Shown here in pieces: positions 8,660 to 18,605 of a DNA stretch of 64,000 bases (position 1 is its first letter; each line of letters opens with the position of its first letter). The notes beneath the pieces were generated by a model, which saw nothing but the letters and a program-made list of their open reading frames with translations, ran no database searches and had not been told where the DNA came from. The position numbers and the translations under genes are program-made. Origin of the DNA: Sphingomonas sp. SORGH_AS_0879 (GTDB taxonomy: Bacteria; Pseudomonadota; Alphaproteobacteria; Sphingomonadales; Sphingomonadaceae); NCBI RefSeq assembly GCF_030819175.1, contig NZ_JAUTBJ010000001.1:1-64000 (forward strand), in the 5' to 3' direction.

Positions 8660-9879
8660 TGAGCATTCCCTGCACTATTGCGCTGCACCATCACTGAATG
8701 AATGACCCCTTCACTTCCTTGCGGCGTGTCGGATGCATCGCTGGCCAAGATCAGCCACTGTACCGGACAATCCATGGGCATGGCAAAGGGCTGCGCAATC
8801 TTGCTTCCGATAGGAATGGTGACCAATTTCCGGCCATCAAGACATTGCACAATCCAATAGGGACGCATTTTGACCGGAGCGGCGTCAAAACGAACGTCGT
8901 CACGTAACGTATAATGGCCGGGGGGTAAAAGCATCGTCTGACGGGCCAATTGCGTCGAATTGGTCGGGATCGTGGAAAAAGAAAGAACGAAGTCTCCACC
9001 CTGCTGACCGATAACAGCTTCCCCCTGCCCGTCGAGCACGTTCCAATCGAACGGCGACCGATATCCGGCACTGGCGGATCGGAAAGTCACGTCCTGAGTC
9101 GCATCCCGGCGCGCGTTGGGGTGACGCTGCCGATAAAAATTCCAGGCGGCGTCATAATCTTCTTGCGCGATCAGCCCATTTTCAACCTGCCCGTACAAGG
9201 CTGGGGGGAGATCGTTGCCTTTAAGCCGCAAATCGCTCAACAGGAGTGCCGTTGACGGATAATCGACGCCATTGGTCGCGAGCCAATGAAAGAAGGGCTT
9301 CCGCCAGGCCGGTGCCTCGCGGAGGATCGGCAGCAGCTTCCGGCGGACCTCCGGCTGCGCGATCGCGCTTCCCAGGATGGGAAACAGAATATCGGGAGCC
9401 TGCGGGATCGCACGAAGGGCAAGATCATAATGCAACAATGCCAGCGGGATGTTGGCATGCGCGGCGCCATACTCAATCCACCATAGTTGCGTCGGCAGGT
9501 GACGGCGCGACAACCAGGCGGAATAGACAAGATCGTGGCGGCTTGCGTCAGCGTGGCCTTGCAGTTCCTCAACTATTCCGCGTGCTGTGACCGCAGCAAC
9601 AAGCGTGGGATCCCGTCGCAACGCGCGTTGAGCCAGACCCAACGCACGCTCGGACTGTTTCGGATCGCTGAACACGAGTTGCTCTGCGGCATTTGCCGCA
9701 GCCGGGCCATTCCAGGGCGCGAGACGCAACGCCAACTCGGGTGCGGTCGACCGGACCATATTGGCTATGCCGGTCACCAGCGTAATCACCAACAGGATGA
9801 CCAATGCCAAACAGACGAACAGGCGAATCCCCAACCCTACGGGCCGACCGGGCATCGGCAGGCTGGTCGTATCAGACAT
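8656..9879 (-). CDS. Membrane-anchored helical-repeat protein of exopolysaccharide operon
   Basis: This 407-residue protein has one transmembrane helix near the N-terminus (about 18-42, LFVCLALVILLVITLVTG), then an alpha-helical TPR-like region (about 60-260) and a beta-rich C-terminal part (about 280-400). I chose the ATG at 9879, which overlaps the end of the Wzc gene by eight bases; an earlier in-frame ATG would read deep into the Tyr-rich tail of Wzc. Proteins of this shape are common next to Wza/Wzc genes in sphingomonads, but their role in assembly or export is not established. It is probably anchored in the inner membrane facing the periplasm. Confidence 0.8.
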   Translation of the reverse strand: MSDTTSLPMPGRPVGLGIRLFVCLALVILLVITLVTGIANMVRSTAPELALRLAPWNGPAAANAAEQLVFSDPKQSERALGLAQRALRRDPTLVAAVTARGIVEELQGHADASRHDLVYSAWLSRRHLPTQLWWIEYGAAHANIPLALLHYDLALRAIPQAPDILFPILGSAIAQPEVRRKLLPILREAPAWRKPFFHWLATNGVDYPSTALLLSDLRLKGNDLPPALYGQVENGLIAQEDYDAAWNFYRQRHPNARRDATQDVTFRSASAGYRSPFDWNVLDGQGEAVIGQQGGDFVLSFSTIPTNSTQLARQTMLLPPGHYTLRDDVRFDAAPVKMRPYWIVQCLDGRKLVTIPIGSKIAQPFAMPMDCPVQWLILASDASDTPQGSEGVIHSVMVQRNSAGNAQ

Positions 9880-12058
9880 CTTGACCCGCGCGGCCATAGC
9901 CATAGCCATAGTCGTACCCGTAGCCATAGCTGGCCTTCTTGCTCTCGAACTTGGTTACGACCATACCCAGGAGGCGTACCCGCGAGCTGACGAGGCGTGA
10001 CAGCGCGATCTTCACCACGCTCGTCCGCGTTCCGTGCGCTTCGACGGCATAGACGATGCCCTGGACATGGCTGCCGATCAGCGCAGCATCGGCCAGCCCC
10101 ATGACTGGCGGCGAATCGATCACCACATGATCGAATTCTTCCAGCAGTCGTTCGATCAGCAGCTTCAGCCGATCACCGGTCAGCAGTTCGGCCGCATTGG
10201 GCGGAATCGGCCCAGCGGTCATCACCGCAAAACCCAGCGCTCCACCATCGACGAGCAGCGATTGGATATCGTCCTGCCCGCTCAGGAAGTTGCTCAGGCC
10301 ATGATCGTGCGACACGCCGATTAGATGGTGGATCGATGGCGACCGCATGTCGCCGTCGATTAGTATTACGCGCTTGTGGGCGCGCGCCAATGTGGTCGCC
10401 AGTGCCAGCGCGGTGGTCGACTTACCCTCGGCCGGACGGGTGCTGGTTACCGCAATAGAGCGCGGCACGCCAGCCTCGGAAGTAAACTGCAGGTTAGTCT
10501 GCACCGCCATATATGCGTCGACCAACGCCGATTTGCGGTCCAGCAGCGCGTCCTTGGGCTCACCTTCCCGCAGCTTCGGAACCGATCCCAGCAATGGCAC
10601 GCCGAGCTCGTTCTGGATGTCTGCCGGATCCACGATGGCCTCATCGATCTGCTCCAGCGCCAGAGCCGACAGCACGCCAAGACCGCAGCCGAGAATCAGC
10701 GCCAGCGCGAGATTCAGGGCCAAACGGGGGCTCGATGGGCGATCGGGCACGTCCGCCGGATCGACGATCGCAACGTTATTGACGCCTACCCCGCCCGCTA
10801 CGCCGATCTCTTTGTAGCGTTGCAGCAAGCCATCATATAGTTGCCGATTCGTATCTACTTCGCGCTGGAAGATATTATATTGAATGCTCCGACGGCGTAG
10901 ATCAAGAAAGCCTTGCTTCAATGCTTCGACGCGCGCTTTGAGGCGTTGTTCACGATCGAGAGATTGGCGATAATCGGCGTCGAGCGACCCGGTGACCCTG
11001 GCTTCTTCACGCGCGATACTCTGGTCCAGCTGGCTTATCTGCGCGGCTACTGCCTGGGCCGCAGGATATTCTGGCTGGAATTGAAGCATTAACCGCTTAT
11101 ATTCGGCGGCTAGCTCGGCTCGCCGCTGACGCAGATTGTTGATTGCGACGTTGCGCAATGCTTCCGCGCTGGTTCCCGACGCGCCACGCTTTTCGTAACG
11201 CGCCTGAGCCGCGATCCGATCGGCAGTAGCCGATGCCAATGCCGTATTCAGGGACGTCAGATCATCCGTCAGGATCGACCGGTCATTGGATGACCGCCCT
11301 TGCTCCGTCGAGCCCGGGAGATTGATGATCTTCTGAGCCGAAGCATAGGCGACCAGCTTTCGTTCGGATGACTCAAGGCGAACCCGCAAAGTTTCGATAC
11401 GGTTTTCAAGAAAATTGCGTGCATAGGACGTGGCTTGATAGCGCCGCTCCAACGACGCCTGGATGAAGCTGGCGGTCCAGGCGTTGGCGATCTTTGCCGA
11501 CAGTTCAGGGCTGGGTGTCGTCACGCGGATTTCAACGAGCCGCGACAGGCGCGTCGGTGCAATATCGACGTGGTCTAGCAATACTTCTCCCGCAACACGC
11601 AGGCGGACCTGCCGCCCGGTCGGGCTGTAGTGACCATTGATCAGTTCGAAAGCGGGGGCCTTCGATTTGACGTGGAACTGCGTGAAGAAGGTGGGGTCGT
11701 CGACAAGCCTGAGCTGTCCTGCGACACGCTCTGCCAGCGACTGTGATCGCAGCAACCCGTATTGGGTCTGATAGAATTCCTGATCGGCTAGCCCCGCTTC
11801 GCGTTCTACGCCCTGGATGGCAACGATATTGTTCGATTCACGCGAAATCTCGACGGTCGTCGTCGCGGTGTACTGCCGCGTCATCATGAAGGTGATGATG
11901 ATGCCGAGCAGCAAGCAGCCCGCGACGATGCCGCCGACCACATAGCGCCAGCGAAGAGCGATGCGAAGATACTGCCTCAAGAGCGGCAATCGTGGCGTAT
12001 CATGCCCATCGCTCGCTCGGTTTTCGACAACGTGCAAGACGTCGGTGGCTTTTCTCAT
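9872..12058 (-). CDS. wzc: Polysaccharide co-polymerase / tyrosine autokinase (Wzc/ExoP type)
   Basis: This 728-residue inner-membrane protein sets chain length and drives export. Two transmembrane helices (about 38-58 and 445-467) flank a periplasmic Wzz domain with coiled coils (about 215-410). The cytoplasmic BY-kinase domain has Walker A RPAEGKST (541-548), Walker A' VILIDGD (565-571) and Walker B HVVIDSPP (644-651). The C-terminus ends in a Tyr-rich cluster YGYGYDYGYGYG, the autophosphorylation tail. It lies 17 bases downstream of the Wza gene in the same operon. All kinase motifs are present, so it should be active. Its tail is encoded by a short tandem repeat. Confidence 0.95.
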   Translation of the reverse strand: MRKATDVLHVVENRASDGHDTPRLPLLRQYLRIALRWRYVVGGIVAGCLLLGIIITFMMTRQYTATTTVEISRESNNIVAIQGVEREAGLADQEFYQTQYGLLRSQSLAERVAGQLRLVDDPTFFTQFHVKSKAPAFELINGHYSPTGRQVRLRVAGEVLLDHVDIAPTRLSRLVEIRVTTPSPELSAKIANAWTASFIQASLERRYQATSYARNFLENRIETLRVRLESSERKLVAYASAQKIINLPGSTEQGRSSNDRSILTDDLTSLNTALASATADRIAAQARYEKRGASGTSAEALRNVAINNLRQRRAELAAEYKRLMLQFQPEYPAAQAVAAQISQLDQSIAREEARVTGSLDADYRQSLDREQRLKARVEALKQGFLDLRRRSIQYNIFQREVDTNRQLYDGLLQRYKEIGVAGGVGVNNVAIVDPADVPDRPSSPRLALNLALALILGCGLGVLSALALEQIDEAIVDPADIQNELGVPLLGSVPKLREGEPKDALLDRKSALVDAYMAVQTNLQFTSEAGVPRSIAVTSTRPAEGKSTTALALATTLARAHKRVILIDGDMRSPSIHHLIGVSHDHGLSNFLSGQDDIQSLLVDGGALGFAVMTAGPIPPNAAELLTGDRLKLLIERLLEEFDHVVIDSPPVMGLADAALIGSHVQGIVYAVEAHGTRTSVVKIALSRLVSSRVRLLGMVVTKFESKKASYGYGYDYGYGYGRAGQDV

Positions 12059-12075
12059 GTGACGACGCCTAGCGC

Positions 12076-12789
12076 TTATTTTTGAAGGATCGCGAGGAGC
12101 GGTGCCGCCAACAATGGCGACAGGCCGACAATATCGCGGAACATGCGGCGCTGTGAAGAATCGCCCACGACAATGACGTCGTTGGCGTAAATCGCCGGAT
12201 CAGCGTAGCGCCCTTCCCGGATGGCAGCGAGATTATAAAGCCCTGCCATACGCCGTCCGTCGACCGTGCGCAGAATGACGACATCCTCCTGCCGTGCATA
12301 TTCCGACAGACCCTTGGCCGAAGCTACCGCGCGCAACAACGTCATCTGGTTTGTCACCGGGTAAAGGCCTGGCTCGGTGACCTGCCCATCCACCGTTACC
12401 ACTTGGCTGACGGCGTTACGGATGTTGACCGTCACCTGGGGGTCTCTGACATAGCGCTGACGAAGGGCTCCCTCGATCGCACTTGCAAGCTCTGCAGATG
12501 TCTTGCCGCCGGCTTCGATCGAACCGATCAGCGGCATGGCAATGCGCCCACCGGCATCGACCTGCACCTCCCTCGACATTTCAGGAACATTGAATACGTC
12601 GACCGAAATGGTATCGAGCGGTCCGACGAAGCTCGCACGCTCCGGAGCCGTGAGATCGGAGCGCAGTGGCGCTGGCATCGCTCGCATATCCTGAACCACC
12701 GTCAGTTCGGCCGTCGACTGGAGCGGTGCTCGATGAGCGCATCCAGCGAGTAGGATAATTGCCGGCAGGGCCAGCCTCAAGCGACGCAT
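12076..12789 (-). CDS. wza: Outer-membrane polysaccharide export lipoprotein (Wza/GumB type)
   Basis: This 237-residue exported lipoprotein has a clear lipobox, LLAGC, with Cys17. It is followed by a Poly_export domain (about 50-135; DTISVDVFNVPEMSREVQVD region) and one SLBB beta-grasp domain (about 140-225). The family forms the outer-membrane channel through which the polymer leaves the cell, docking on Wzc. The short length matches the GumB/sphingan PssD-like subgroup rather than the 380-residue E. coli Wza. The Wzc gene follows after 17 bases. A 50-base gap separates it from the frameshifted ligase-like gene upstream. Confidence 0.93.
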   Translation of the reverse strand: MRRLRLALPAIILLAGCAHRAPLQSTAELTVVQDMRAMPAPLRSDLTAPERASFVGPLDTISVDVFNVPEMSREVQVDAGGRIAMPLIGSIEAGGKTSAELASAIEGALRQRYVRDPQVTVNIRNAVSQVVTVDGQVTEPGLYPVTNQMTLLRAVASAKGLSEYARQEDVVILRTVDGRRMAGLYNLAAIREGRYADPAIYANDVIVVGDSSQRRMFRDIVGLSPLLAAPLLAILQK

Positions 12790-12841
12790 AACTGAAGTAG
12801 TCCCATATTCAGGATTATAAGGGAGCCTATAAGGTGAACCA

Positions 12842-14222
12842 TCAGGACGGTAAAGCGGCCTCGCGGCGGCTTGGCCTCCGACCGGAACCCCGGGCCAACC
12901 ATATCGCGATCACCGCCATCATCATCGTCGTCGGTGTTCGCATCGGATAATCGACAAGGCTAGACGCCAAGATCAGCGATAGTATCGCCCATCCCGAAAA
13001 GGGCCGTGCCCGGCCCGCCGTTCAAATCACGCCACGCGGTAATCGCCAGGCGGCCCCAGCAGAAGATGACCAACACAAGCAGCATGATCGCGGGGAGTCC
13101 GCCCTCGATCGCGATTTCCAGGGCGTCGTTATGTGCATGATTGAAATAGGTCGGGGCGAGCAACGAACGAGGTTCGACAATGCGGAACATGGGATCGAAG
13201 GACCCCATGCCTGAACCGAAGGGGAAATAGTGTATCGCCATATTGCGCAGAAGCGGCAACGCCGTGGAGCGAATATCGTGATCGTCGGCACTGGCAAACA
13301 GCCGTTGGAGCGACAGTGCCCGTCCACTGCTCATCCCAATCAAAACGATCGCGCCAACCGCCAGCAGCCCCGCACCGGCCACGGCTGGCAATACCCACCT
13401 TGGCCGCAGGCGACGCAATCGGGGAAAGGCTAGACATCCCATCGCCAGCAATCCGGCCATTGCCAAGATCAATCCGGCCCGCGATCCGGTCAATAGGATA
13501 AGGAACAGAAACCAGACCGCCAGCGCCAGCGCCGCAGCCATGCGTTCGCGCTCCCGCCGCCCCCGCTGACGAAAGGCCCATAGGCCCAACAGGGGCAGAC
13601 CGCAGGCCAGCAGCAAAGCCTGGTGATTGCGATTGGCGAAGATACCCGCCGCCTCGCCGACTGTTTCATTGATGAACGGATTGTCGAAGGTGGCGCCGCT
13701 GAGTTGCAACGAGCCGAGCAGTGCGGCCACAATCACGATCGCCAAAAGTAGCCGGACGACAGCCATAGCGCGGGCTTGGGTCAGTATCGCCAGGATTGCG
13801 ATCATCGCCAGCGGTACGATCAGCGAAAGCAAGGCGTTCCACCCAGCATCGGGGGTCAGGTTAATCGGTCGCCACGGCTGATCGCCCGCCGCCATCGCAG
13901 CGACGAATGGTTCACGACCTGGCAGAGCCTGCCACATCGAGGGCGGAAGTGGAACAAGCTGGTAGAGGGCAACAAGCGCCGCCCCTCCGACAATCACGAG
14001 CGGCATCCTGACATCGCTGACCGTCCAGGTCCGGCGCGTAAAGCACAGGATCATCAGCACGATGATCGCCGCGACGCGAACCGCCAATTGGCCTGGCTGG
14101 TTCGCGCGCGATGCGCCGCCCGCCACGCATGACACCAACAGCAGACCACCCATCAGCAGAATGCTGAGCATCTGCTCGTCACGGCACCATTGTCTTATCC
14201 GGGACAAAGGCGAAGTCGTCAT
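12842..14222 (-). pseudogene. O-antigen ligase / Wzy_C-family membrane protein, frameshifted near its C-terminus
   Basis: This multi-spanning membrane protein has about 10-11 helices and the Wzy_C core (GIFANRNHQ, LTGSRAG and FNHAHNDALEIAIEGG blocks). Read straight, it stops at 12960 after 420 residues with a degraded end. In the next frame the sequence continues with LILASSLVDYPMRTP and a last helix to a stop at 12842. The SLVDYP-R-P block is the usual C-terminal signature of these ligases. The span 12842-14222 is 1381 bases, one more than a multiple of three, so a single extra base between about 12985 and 13020 explains it. If real, the last periplasmic/TM part is lost. The gene overlaps the PglF/CapD gene by ATGA. 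Confidence 0.85.
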
Positions 14223-16195
14223 GACAGAACACCCGCTAAACTGGTATGCTGTGGCAAAGCATTCGACCGGCGCAGCGTTGCCGCGAGATGAGTCCAGTCG
14301 ACAATATCCGATACCGATGCGAATTCCGGCACGACCTGGCCGAGCAGCGCCTTGGTTGCCACCACGTCATTGGCCGCGATCAGTTCTTCGAGCCGGTCGA
14401 GATGCGCGCGCAATCGCTCCCAAGCCTCGAACGGCTCGCTGGCCATCAGAATTCGGGGATGCGCGCTTGCGACCGGATCATTCCCGATCAGCAGTTCCTC
14501 GTAAAGTTTCTCGCCGGGACGCATACCAACCACCTTGATCTCGATATCGCCGTGCGGATTATCCTCGTCGCGCACGGTAAATCCCGACAGTTCGATGACG
14601 TTGCGGGCCAGGTCGATAATCCGCACCGGCTCGCCCATGTCCAGGACGAACACCTCACCGCCCCGCGCCATCGCACCGGCCTGGATGACGAGCTGCGCCG
14701 CTTCGGGGATCGTCATGAAGAAGCGGGTGATGTCACGATGCGTGATCGTCAGCGGACCGCCATTGCGCACCTGTTCCCGGAACAGCGGCACGACCGAGCC
14801 ACTCGATCCCAGTACGTTTCCGAAACGGACCATCGAGAAGCAGGTTGATGCGCCGCTGGCCTGCAATCCCTGCAGGATCTGTTCCGCCCAGCGCTTCGTT
14901 GCGCCCATGATGTTGGTCGGGCGGACCGCCTTGTCAGTACTGACCAGCACGAAGTGATGCACTCCGCACCGCACCGCCGCCTCGGTGACGACACGTGTCC
15001 CGATGACGTTGTTGCGCAATCCTTCCAGCACATTGTGTTCGACGAGCGGGACATGTTTGTAGGCAGCGGCATGGAAGACCATGTACGGCGTCCAGGTCTC
15101 GAAGACCGTCGCGACCCGCGCCCGATCGACCACCGACCCGAGTAGCGGTACCAGCTCGATCCCGTTGTCGGACGCGTGTGGCTCCAGTTCGCGATGGATG
15201 TTGTAAAGCGCGAACTCGTTTGCCTCGAACAGCAACAGGCGTGCAGGCAGGCCGCGCATGATCTGTCGGCACAATTCGCTGCCGATCGATCCGCCTGCCC
15301 CCGTCACGAGGATCGTGCGGCCGCGCAGTGTCGAGGCGACGAGTGCTTCGTCGGGATCGACCGCCTCGCGCGCGAGCAGGTCCTCGATCGTCAGTTCGCG
15401 CAGGTCGCTGGCATGGACCTTGCCGTGAGCAAGGTCCATCAATCCGGGCAGTGTCCGGATGCTGATCGGAAAACGGCGAAGCGCGGCGATGACTTCGTTG
15501 CGACGGCCGCGCGATACCGACGGCAGCGCCAGTAGGATGTCCGTGATCTGCCAGCGATTGATCGCATCTGCCAGTTCCGCGGGGTCCATCACCGGCAGTC
15601 CGCGCAAGCGCCGGCCATGGAGCGATTGATCGTCATCGAGGAAGCCGACGATCCGCATTTCCCGGCTGTCGGCCATAGCCATGGCCAGTTGCTGCCCCGA
15701 CGAACCGGCCCCGTAAATCAGGGCCATGGCCGCATCGCGCTGTCGGTTGCGCGATCCGGTCAGTCGGCCACTCAATAACAGCCCGGCAAGCGAGCGCGAG
15801 AAGGTCACGCCCAGGAACAACAGCAGCGGCTGGATGATGCCAACGGTACGCGGAATATCATCAAAGGCATAAGCGGTAATGATCGCCGAATAAGTCAGCC
15901 CATAGGCCATGCAGGCGACCGCACAGGTTATCAGCGTCTGCGTGCTCAGATGACGCAACACCGCCCGATATACGCCCAGAATCCAGAAGATCGGCAGCGC
16001 AAGCGTGAGCGATAATACGACGGCGATGCTAGGCCGTCCGGTCAACGACACCCATTCACCCAGCCGCAGATAGAGCGCCAGCCACACGGCCAGCGCGCAC
16101 AATGCCGCATCGACACCAATCAGGATCAATCGCTTGGATGTCGGCGGCAGAGCCAACAATGGCGTGGCGATACTATGCGTCTTCAAGAAGGACAT
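14219..16195 (-). CDS. Membrane nucleotide-sugar 4,6-dehydratase (WbpM/PglF/CapD type)
   Basis: This 658-residue protein has four N-terminal transmembrane helices (about 20-140) and a first Rossmann fold (YGAGSSGQ, 161-168). A catalytic SDR domain follows from about 290, with the cofactor loop TGAGGSIG (298-305) and the STDKAVRPTNIMGATKR block, where Met replaces the usual Tyr of YxxxK as in this family. Known members convert UDP-GlcNAc to UDP-4-keto-6-deoxy-GlcNAc, the first step towards bacillosamine, QuiNAc or FucNAc. With the PglE- and PglD-like genes elsewhere in the locus, it most likely supplies the initiating sugar. It starts a leftward operon with the ligase-like gene and is divergent from capE. 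Confidence 0.93.
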   Translation of the reverse strand: MSFLKTHSIATPLLALPPTSKRLILIGVDAALCALAVWLALYLRLGEWVSLTGRPSIAVVLSLTLALPIFWILGVYRAVLRHLSTQTLITCAVACMAYGLTYSAIITAYAFDDIPRTVGIIQPLLLFLGVTFSRSLAGLLLSGRLTGSRNRQRDAAMALIYGAGSSGQQLAMAMADSREMRIVGFLDDDQSLHGRRLRGLPVMDPAELADAINRWQITDILLALPSVSRGRRNEVIAALRRFPISIRTLPGLMDLAHGKVHASDLRELTIEDLLAREAVDPDEALVASTLRGRTILVTGAGGSIGSELCRQIMRGLPARLLLFEANEFALYNIHRELEPHASDNGIELVPLLGSVVDRARVATVFETWTPYMVFHAAAYKHVPLVEHNVLEGLRNNVIGTRVVTEAAVRCGVHHFVLVSTDKAVRPTNIMGATKRWAEQILQGLQASGASTCFSMVRFGNVLGSSGSVVPLFREQVRNGGPLTITHRDITRFFMTIPEAAQLVIQAGAMARGGEVFVLDMGEPVRIIDLARNVIELSGFTVRDEDNPHGDIEIKVVGMRPGEKLYEELLIGNDPVASAHPRILMASEPFEAWERLRAHLDRLEELIAANDVVATKALLGQVVPEFASVSDIVDWTHLAATLRRSNALPQHTSLAGVLS

Positions 16196-16464
16196 CCATT
16201 GAGCTGCAAATTCGGCTCACCGCCTTACGGCAAGAGGCAAACTCCGGATAAACGGAAGATGTCGCAACAGGCGCGCCAGTTGCGTTATTCTGCAGCCCAC
16301 TCTACGGCGTTTTCCCTGCCATGTCCAGCAGGCGTCATCCACAGCCTTGCTGAGTTAGCGGGCTGCTGATCGCCCTTGATCGTCGCACGCAGCCCATCTA
16401 AACGGGCGTACCCTTCCGGCATCATCCCAATTCGGATGAAAAAACAACAAAAAGCAGATCATAG
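16196..16464. promoter_or_regulatory. Divergent spacer between the two halves of the polysaccharide locus
   Basis: This 269-base non-coding stretch separates the leftward PglF-ligase-Wza-Wzc group from the rightward capE-capF-capG group, so promoters for both must lie here. The last 40 bases before capE are A-rich (AAAAAACAACAAAAAG). I cannot point to specific -35/-10 boxes or an operator with confidence. Confidence 0.4.
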
Positions 16465-17493
16465 ATGTTTCAAGACAAGGTCCTGCTCATTACTGGTGGA
16501 ACCGGTTCGTTCGGTTCGACCGTTCTTCGTCGATTGCTGAATGCTCCTTTTCGCGAAATTCGGATTTTTAGCAGAGACGAAAAGAAGCAGGAGGATCAGC
16601 GCCTTCATTACAGGGATCCACGCCTGAAATATTATCTCGGAGATGTCCGGGATTTCCGATCGATTTCGAATGCGGTGCAAGGAGTCGATTATATATTTCA
16701 TGCCGCAGCGCTCAAGCAGGTTCCATCTTGCGAATTCTACCCGATGGAAGCGGTCAAGACGAATGTCGTCGGCACTGATAACCTGCTGGAGGCGGCGATC
16801 TCGGCCGGCGTCTCGCGGGTCGTCTGCCTGTCTACCGACAAGGCGGTCTATCCGATCAATGCCATGGGCATTTCCAAGGCGATGATGGAGAAGGTGACGA
16901 TCGCCAAATCGCGACTGGCGCTGGGAACGTCGACGGTGATCACCGTCACGCGCTACGGCAACGTGCTGGCGTCGCGCGGATCGGTCATCCCTTTGTTCGT
17001 CGAGCAGATCCGCGCCGGAAAGCCGATCACCTTGACCGATCCCGGCATGACCCGTTTCGTCATGACGCTGGAGGAGGCCGTGGACCTGGTCCTCTATGCG
17101 TTTGAACATGGCAGCAATGGCGACCTGTTCGTTCAGAAGGCGCCGGCGATCACGGTCGGCGGACTGGCCAAGGCGGTTCTGGACGTGATGGGGCATGCCG
17201 ATCATCCCACGCGGGTGATCGGAACGCGACATGGCGAGAAACTGTACGAGGCGTTGCTGAGCCGCGAAGAGATGGCGGTCGCGGAAGACCGCGGCGGCTA
17301 TTACCGGATCGCCCCCGATAATCGCGATCTCAACTATGCCGCCTATGTCGAGGATGGCGACCAGGCCGTGTCGGAACATCGCGATTTCAATTCGCACAAT
17401 ACCACGCGTCTCGACCATGACGAAATGGTGCAGATCCTGCGCAACCTCGACTATATGAAGAACGTGCTGGCTGGCAGGCCGGAGCCACAATGA
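16465..17493 (+). CDS. capE: UDP-GlcNAc 4,6-dehydratase / 5-epimerase (CapE/FnlA/WbjB type)
   Basis: This 342-residue soluble SDR carries out the first step to UDP-L-FucNAc: 4,6-dehydration with C5 epimerisation of UDP-GlcNAc. It shows TGGTGSFG (10-17) for NAD(P), FHAAALKQVPSCE, STDKAVYPINAMGISK with the Met-x3-Lys catalytic variant, and the conserved end block where RGGYYRI precedes DNRDLNY. Length and motifs fit CapE/FnlA rather than the larger membrane dehydratase at 14219. It heads a tight operon with the next two genes, each overlapping by four bases. The gene is slightly lower in GC at its 5' end than its neighbours. Confidence 0.95.
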   Translation: MFQDKVLLITGGTGSFGSTVLRRLLNAPFREIRIFSRDEKKQEDQRLHYRDPRLKYYLGDVRDFRSISNAVQGVDYIFHAAALKQVPSCEFYPMEAVKTNVVGTDNLLEAAISAGVSRVVCLSTDKAVYPINAMGISKAMMEKVTIAKSRLALGTSTVITVTRYGNVLASRGSVIPLFVEQIRAGKPITLTDPGMTRFVMTLEEAVDLVLYAFEHGSNGDLFVQKAPAITVGGLAKAVLDVMGHADHPTRVIGTRHGEKLYEALLSREEMAVAEDRGGYYRIAPDNRDLNYAAYVEDGDQAVSEHRDFNSHNTTRLDHDEMVQILRNLDYMKNVLAGRPEPQ

Positions 17494-18605
17494 CGATGCA
17501 CACCATTCTGGTTACCGGTGCCGAAGGGTTCATCGGGCGCAACCTGACATTACGCCTGACCGAACTTGGCAAGCGCGCGATCGCCATCACGCGCGCCTCT
17601 ACGCCAGCGGATCTGGCGGACGGCATTGCCCAGGCCGATGCCGTCATCCATCTGGCCGGCGCAAACCGCCCGCGCGATACGGCCGAGTTCATGGCCGTCA
17701 ATCGCGATGCGAGCGTGGCCTTGGCCGATTCGATCGTCTCGGGCGGACGGGCGCTTCCGGTTATCGTCGCATCGTCCAGCCGGGCGGGCGAGGATACGGA
17801 TTACGGCCGCAGCAAGCTCGCCGGCGAACAGGCGCTGGCGACCCTGGGCGCGCGCATCGGGGCGCCGGTATATATTTTCCGCCTGCCCAACATATTCGGC
17901 AAATGGGCACGCCCCGACTATAATTCCGCCATCGCCACCTTTTGTCACCGGACGGCGCGTGGCATCCCGATCGAGGTTCATGATCCCGCCGCACGGCTCA
18001 GTCTGGTATATGTCGACGATGTCGTCACGGCGTTCCTGACGATTCTGTCCGACGTCCCCCCCGCCGGGCAGCATCAAGTCGCCCCGGCCTATGACACGAC
18101 AGTCGGCGCGGTCGCCGATACGATCCGCGGTTTTGCCGCGATGCGCGAAACCGGCATCATCGGTCACGTCGGCACCGGACTGGAGCGTGCCCTGTACGCT
18201 ACTTATGTCTCTCACCTGCCGCCGGAAAGCTTCAGCTATCCGATCACCACCCACAGCGATCCGCGTGGTGCGTTTGCCGAGATGCTGAAAACAATCGACT
18301 CCGGGCAGTTTTCCGTTTTCAACGCACATCCGGGTGTCACGCGCGGCGGGCACTACCACCATACGAAGACCGAGAAATTCCTGATCGTCCACGGTCGCGC
18401 CCGCTTCCGCTTCCGGCATATGATTACCGGCGAGTTCCACGAACTGGATACCAGCGGCGATGACCTGCGGATCGTCGAGACCGTACCGGGCTGGGCGCAT
18501 GACGTGACAAACATCGGAGACGAACTGATGATATCGCTGTTGTGGGCGAACGAGATCTTCGATCGCCAGAAGCCGGATACGATCGCCGCGGCGGTGAGTG
18601 CATGA
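17490..18605 (+). CDS. capF: Bifunctional epimerase/reductase with cupin domain (CapF/FnlB/WbjC type)
   Basis: This 371-residue two-domain enzyme makes UDP-N-acetyl-L-pneumosamine on the way to UDP-L-FucNAc. The N-terminal SDR domain has TGAEGFIG (8-15), VIHLAGANRPRD and the DYGRSKLAGE segment with the YxxxK pair (about 110-115). The C-terminal cupin domain (about 245-365) shows HPGVTRGGHYHHTKTEKF, which holds the zinc ligands, and the PGWAHDV strand. The order and size match CapF exactly. The start overlaps the capE stop (ATGA), and capG overlaps its stop in the same way, so the three are translationally coupled. Confidence 0.95.
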   Translation: MTMHTILVTGAEGFIGRNLTLRLTELGKRAIAITRASTPADLADGIAQADAVIHLAGANRPRDTAEFMAVNRDASVALADSIVSGGRALPVIVASSSRAGEDTDYGRSKLAGEQALATLGARIGAPVYIFRLPNIFGKWARPDYNSAIATFCHRTARGIPIEVHDPAARLSLVYVDDVVTAFLTILSDVPPAGQHQVAPAYDTTVGAVADTIRGFAAMRETGIIGHVGTGLERALYATYVSHLPPESFSYPITTHSDPRGAFAEMLKTIDSGQFSVFNAHPGVTRGGHYHHTKTEKFLIVHGRARFRFRHMITGEFHELDTSGDDLRIVETVPGWAHDVTNIGDELMISLLWANEIFDRQKPDTIAAAVSA

